Positions 5,388 to 8,256 of a DNA stretch of 8,256 nt are shown piece by piece. Within the stretch, counting starts at the first letter, position 1, and every line of letters starts with the position of its first letter. Below the pieces are notes generated by a model. It saw only the letters and a list, made by a program, of their open reading frames with translations, had not been told where the DNA came from and did no database searches. Source of the stretch: Candidatus Nomurabacteria bacterium (GTDB lineage: Bacteria; Patescibacteriota; Minisyncoccia; Phycocordibacterales; UBA9973); the NCBI GenBank assembly GCA_021413565.1, contig JAIOQC010000039.1, positions 1-8,256 on the forward strand, in the 5' to 3' direction. A program made the position numbers and the translations under genes.

Positions 5388-6562
5388 TTGAGTGTTAAAT
5401 TCCCGTTGGCTATAAGTCGACGGGGATTTTTTTGGCTATTTTTTTGAGATTGAAAATAGCCTACAATTGCAATCATTAAAGCATTGTCTGTAGAAAGATT
5501 TTTTGTAGGGAAATAAACAGTAGTTTCAGGTGATATTTTTTTAATATTTGTTTTGAGAGTCTTTTGTAAATGTTTGTTGGCCGATACACCACCACCTATA
5601 ATGAGAGTTTTAGCTTTGTATTTTTCTATGGCTTTGAGAGTTTTGTGGGCGAGTACTTCTACTGTGGCATTTTCGAATTCATAAGCAATGGCTTGTCTCT
5701 GTGCGTCATTTATTTTTCCTAAATCACGAAGTAAATACAATACAGCAGTTTTGAGTCCTGAGAATGAGAAATCAAAATCTTTTGTGTAAATCATCGGTCG
5801 AGGTAAAGTAATTACAAATTTAGAATTACTAATTACGGATGAATTAGAACGAGATTTCTCGGCAAGCCGAGAAATCTCTGGCCCACCAGGGTATGGAAGT
5901 CCGAGCATGCGAGCAACTTTATCAAATGCTTCACCGCAAGCATCATCGCGTGTTTGACCTATTATTTTATATTTACCAAATTCTTTCATTAATACTATTT
6001 CAGTATGTCCTCCAGATACGAGCAATGACATAGCAGGGAATTGTAGGTCTGGTATTTTGCCATCTTTTTGAATAAGTATTGATAGTTTGTGACCTTCCAT
6101 ATGGTTCACTGGGATTAAATCCATATCCCAAGCAATAGATAATGCTTTTGCAAAACTAATACCCACCCAGAGTGCTGGCTCAAGACCTGGCCCAACTGTA
6201 ACTGCAAGTTTATCTATTTTTGGTTTCTTTATATTTTCAATATGTGCGAGGAAAACTTCACCGAGGTCATTTTCTCTTGAGAGTATCTTTTGAATTTCTT
6301 TTTTCTTTTTTGAGTCTAGCATATTTTTGCCGACTTGAAAAAGTTCCGCATCTTTTAGGGCTTTTTCAAAAACCGGCACGATATTCTTGCCGTGTTCACG
6401 CTTCGCCATCATTGGGAAAACACCACCATAGTTCGTGTGGATGTCTTGTGATTGGACAACATTCGCTAAAGTTTTGAATGTGTGACTTTTGCCACTCTTC
6501 TTGGCTTCGAGTATTGCTATTCCTGTATCGTCGCAAGATGTTTCAATTGCAAGTATCTTCAT
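5384..6562 (-). CDS. tsaD: tRNA N6-adenosine threonylcarbamoyltransferase TsaD
   Basis: TsaD (Kae1/YgjD) transfers the threonylcarbamoyl group to A37 of tRNAs that read ANN codons, working with TsaB and TsaE and using TsaC/Sua5 product. Visible motifs are the N-terminal ASKHA start MKILAIETSCDDTG, HMEGH (154-158) with the metal-binding histidines, SGGHT (183-187), DDACGEAFDK (206-215), FSFSGLKTAV (266-274 region), GGGVSAN (323-329) and STDNA (357-361) with the third metal ligand D359. At 392 residues it exceeds the usual 330-345. The extra length is a Lys-rich insert at about 75-112, a short low-complexity insert at about 236-250, and a basic tail. The second insert is encoded by a repeat-like stretch with a 13-bp inverted repeat. 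The stop overlaps that of the LpxC-like gene on the other strand. A copy of its first 11 codons lies upstream at 6636-6668. Confidence 0.97.
   Translation of the reverse strand: MKILAIETSCDDTGIAILEAKKSGKSHTFKTLANVVQSQDIHTNYGGVFPMMAKREHGKNIVPVFEKALKDAELFQVGKNMLDSKKKKEIQKILSRENDLGEVFLAHIENIKKPKIDKLAVTVGPGLEPALWVGISFAKALSIAWDMDLIPVNHMEGHKLSILIQKDGKIPDLQFPAMSLLVSGGHTEIVLMKEFGKYKIIGQTRDDACGEAFDKVARMLGLPYPGGPEISRLAEKSRSNSSVISNSKFVITLPRPMIYTKDFDFSFSGLKTAVLYLLRDLGKINDAQRQAIAYEFENATVEVLAHKTLKAIEKYKAKTLIIGGGVSANKHLQKTLKTNIKKISPETTVYFPTKNLSTDNALMIAIVGYFQSQKNSQKNPRRLIANGNLTLN
5402..5433 (+). terminator. Terminator of the LpxC-like gene, inside the tsaD 3' end
   Basis: CCCGTTG (5402-5408) pairs with CGACGGG (5418-5424) over seven base pairs including one G-T, followed by seven T (5427-5433). 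It sits 15 nt past the LpxC-like stop on the plus strand. It is at the same time coding sequence for the basic C-terminal tail of TsaD on the minus strand. Confidence 0.75.
5851..5878. repeat. 13-bp inverted repeat inside tsaD
   Basis: GAGATTTCTCGGC (5851-5863) and its perfect complement (5866-5878) are separated by two bases. The adjacent stretch 5815-5850 is built from AATTACTAATTACGGATGAATTAG-type units. Together they encode EISRLAEKSRSNSSVISNSK and are the source of a small extra segment before the conserved LPRPM of TsaD. It looks like a small palindromic or AATTA-type repeat tolerated in frame, without disrupting the gene. Confidence 0.8.
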
Positions 6563-6675
6563 AATATTAATTATTCTTTGAGTTAAAATTTAATTCACCA
6601 CTTCCTGCCCCGTAGGAAGTACTCTTTCCTTTGGGGTCGCAAGATGTTTCAATTGCAAGGATTTTCATTTAATGA
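6563..6675. other. Rearranged gap between tsaD and the broken kinase gene
   Basis: This gap holds an AT-rich tsaD leader (6563-6597), a hairpin ACTTCCT/AGGAAGT (6600-6606/6613-6620 region) and an alternative hairpin CCCC-AGGAA/TTCCT-GGGG (6608-6618/6626-6636) that competes for the same AGGAA. The duplicated tsaD start (6636-6668) follows. GAAGTACT occurs at 6616-6623 and again at 6674-6681, bracketing the duplicated piece and pointing to a microhomology-mediated rearrangement. No convincing promoter was found for either divergent gene. Confidence 0.6.
6567..6668 (-). pseudogene. Duplicated tsaD 5' fragment (first 11 codons)
   Basis: Read on the minus strand from 6668, an ORF starts MKILAIETSCD, identical to the TsaD N-terminus. 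The DNA of 6636-6668 matches 6530-6562 at 31 of 33 positions; both differences are silent third-codon changes. After codon 11 the reading diverges into 22 unrelated residues and stops at 6569-6567, giving 33 residues in all, just before the real tsaD start. It cannot make a working TsaD. It could act as an upstream ORF, or be a duplication scar or assembly error. Confidence 0.75.
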
Positions 6676-7179
6676 AGTACTGGTAAAAGTACAACAGGCA
6701 AGATTCTTAAAGAAAAACTCGGATATGAGTATATTTCCACAGGTTCAATTTTTCGTACAATGGCCGAGAATGAAGGTATGTCACTAAATGATTTTGAACA
6801 ACTTTCAGATACCACCGACAAGTATGATAAAGAACTCGATAATAAGACTAAAGAATATGGAGAGAATAATGACAACTTTATTTTTGATAGTAGATTAGCA
6901 TGGCACTTCATACCAGATTCTTTCAAAATTAAACTTGATTGTGATTTTGATACTCGTACAGTTCGCATAGCACAAAGAGAAATTAAAGATTTAGATAAAG
7001 TGAGAGATGAGACTATTCACAGAGAAGACTTAATTACAAAAAGATATAAAAATTATTATGGTATTGAAGATTTCTCGAATGATAAAAATTTTGATTTGGT
7101 TGTAGATACAAAAGTAAATAATGCGGAGAAAGTTGTGGAGATAATTATGAAAGAATTAGAATTGAGAAAAATTATTTAA
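6676..7179 (+). pseudogene. CMP-kinase-like P-loop NTPase, 5'-truncated
   Basis: The open frame after the stop at 6673-6675 reads STGKSTTGKILKEKLGYEY followed by STGSIFRTMAENEGMS, then FIFDSRLAWHFIPDSFKI and DFDTRTVRIAQRE. This order (end of Walker A, GYEYISTG, RTMAxxxGM, DSRLAW) is that of the cytidylate-kinase-like AAA family widespread in Patescibacteria, which phosphorylates nucleoside monophosphates. The first 10-15 residues are missing: the first beta strand, the leading glycines of the P-loop and any start codon. The only ATG, at 6760, would give 139 residues without a P-loop. The break coincides with the duplicated tsaD start at 6636-6668. The rest of the frame is intact and lies 1 nt before murE, so damage is recent or a misassembly. 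The exact substrate is uncertain. Confidence 0.65.
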
Positions 7180-7180
7180 T

Positions 7181-8256
7181 ATGAAAAGTCTTCCAGCATT
7201 ATTTAATAATATAGTGATATCAGCAACTCATGGGAATATTGATATTCCTGTTTCGATGTTGTCTTTAAGTAGTAAAAACATAAAGCAGAATGCTCTTTTT
7301 GTGGCGATTGTGGGCAATGTTGTTGATGGACACATTTTTATTAATGATGCTATCAAAAATGGTGCGAAATGTGTTGTGTATCAGAATGATTTAGAAAATC
7401 TTGTAGATGGTGTAACTTATGTCAAAGTTCTTGATACGAAAGAAGCGCTTGGAATACTCGCTGGTAACTTTTATGATAATCCATCTGAAAAGATGAAACT
7501 CGTCGGTGTGACTGGTACAAATGGTAAGACGACTATCACAACACTACTTCATCAATTATTTAGAAATCTTGGTTACAAAGTTGGAATGATTGGAACTGTG
7601 GTCAATAAAATAAATGATGAGTCTGTGGAAGCCGAACGAACTACTCCTGATGCAATCGTTTTACAAGAACTACTTGCGGAAATGGTGGAGGCAGGATGTG
7701 AGTATTGTTTTATGGAAGTGTCTTCGCATGCTGTATCAGAAAAGAGAATTGCAGGACTTCATTTTGCAGGTGGTGTGTTTACAAATCTAACACTTGATCA
7801 CCTTGATTATCATCAAAAATTTGAGAATTATCGTGATGCAAAGAAAGGTTTCTTTGACATGCTTCATGCATCATCTTTTGCTATCTCAAATAAAGATGAT
7901 GCAAATGGAGAATATGTACTCCAAGATTCCAAAGCAAAAAAATATTTGTATTCACTGAAAAGTCCTGCCGACTTCAATGAGCAACTTGCAACTAAACTCA
8001 TCGGGGAATTCAACTTATATAATACCTTGGCGGTTTATGCGACAGCCATTGCTCTTGGGCAAGATAGTGAAAGAGTAAGAGAAGAAATAAAAATTCTTGA
8101 ACCAGTAGAAGGTAGATTCCAATATATTAAAAACGAAAATGGTGTTACTGGAATTGTGGATTATGCACATACACCTGACGTGCTTGAAAATGTATTACGA
8201 ACAATTACTGTTATGAAGGGTACAAGTAGAGTTATCACTGTGGTTGGTTGTGGTGG
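7181..8256 (+). CDS. murE: UDP-MurNAc-tripeptide ligase MurE (3' end outside window)
   Basis: MurE adds the third amino acid to UDP-MurNAc-L-Ala-D-Glu in cytoplasmic peptidoglycan synthesis, using ATP. The 358 codons present cover the N-terminal UMP-binding domain (about 1-95, with LSLSSKNIKQNALFVAI and DGHIFINDAIKNGA), the ATPase domain with TGTNGKTT (111-118), TTPD (154-157), EVSSHAV (179-185), TNLTLDHLDYHQ (201-212) and the YRDAKKG block (217-223) carrying the lysine expected to be carbamylated. The start of the C-terminal domain follows, with EGRFQYI (310-316), DYAHTPD (327-333) and VVGCGG running off the edge. The motif that tells diaminopimelate from lysine enzymes (DNPR in the former) lies past the window end, so the substrate cannot be read. 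The ATG is 1 nt after the kinase-like stop, so the two are probably cotranscribed. No Shine-Dalgarno sequence is visible. Confidence 0.95.
   Translation, partial: MKSLPALFNNIVISATHGNIDIPVSMLSLSSKNIKQNALFVAIVGNVVDGHIFINDAIKNGAKCVVYQNDLENLVDGVTYVKVLDTKEALGILAGNFYDNPSEKMKLVGVTGTNGKTTITTLLHQLFRNLGYKVGMIGTVVNKINDESVEAERTTPDAIVLQELLAEMVEAGCEYCFMEVSSHAVSEKRIAGLHFAGGVFTNLTLDHLDYHQKFENYRDAKKGFFDMLHASSFAISNKDDANGEYVLQDSKAKKYLYSLKSPADFNEQLATKLIGEFNLYNTLAVYATAIALGQDSERVREEIKILEPVEGRFQYIKNENGVTGIVDYAHTPDVLENVLRTITVMKGTSRVITVVGCG

Noticed and set aside
6669..6968. Minus-strand ORF of 99 residues opposite the kinase-like gene
   Set aside because: It is Ser/Leu-rich shadow coding of a frame with clear CMP-kinase-like motifs on the plus strand.
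1..8256. Recoded UGA (glycine) as in some CPR lineages
   Set aside because: Valid frames of valS, tsaD, murE and the others contain no in-frame TGA, so the standard code is sufficient.

Overview
The window reads as a low-GC genome fragment of a Candidate Phyla Radiation (Patescibacteria, Paceibacteria/Parcubacteria-like) bacterium. This is inferred from compact genes with 1-15 nt spacing, almost no Shine-Dalgarno sequences, a short ValRS, a TsaD with extra insertions, and a CMP-kinase-like/MurE pair. The standard genetic code fits every gene. No tRNA, rRNA, CRISPR array or transposase is visible.

Layout. Positions 1-323 hold no protein gene. They start with a perfect 100-bp palindrome centred on an intrinsic terminator, which may be an assembly fold-back at a contig end. 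An elaborately self-complementary segment of about 190 bp follows and looks like a structured RNA of unknown family. A bidirectional terminator ends the region. On the minus strand, 324-743 encodes an unrecognised two-TM membrane protein. It has its own consensus promoter and a long leader with an extended hairpin. Upstream of it lies a minus-strand operon reading valS (4399-2198), a PrsW-family membrane protease (2189-1479) and an Hsp20 small heat-shock protein (1463-954), closed by a terminator at 916-950.

Divergent from valS, a plus-strand gene (4518-5387) encodes a protein whose landmark blocks follow LpxC, the lipid A deacetylase, from end to end. It lacks the catalytic Glu and the C-terminal GHxLN block, so it is probably a pseudoenzyme or a repurposed homologue in a lineage not expected to make lipid A. 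Its stop codon overlaps the stop of the convergent tsaD (6562-5384), and its terminator lies inside the tsaD 3' end.

The stretch upstream of tsaD is rearranged. A 33-bp near-identical copy of the tsaD start (first 11 codons) lies 106 bp upstream. It abuts a CMP-kinase-like P-loop gene that has lost its start codon and the first half of its Walker A motif. One nucleotide after that broken gene, murE begins and runs off the window end.

Themes are translation (valS, tsaD), protein quality control and membrane proteolysis (Hsp20, PrsW-like) and peptidoglycan synthesis (murE). The least explained parts are the structured RNA-like segment, the LpxC-like protein and the broken tsaD/kinase junction.
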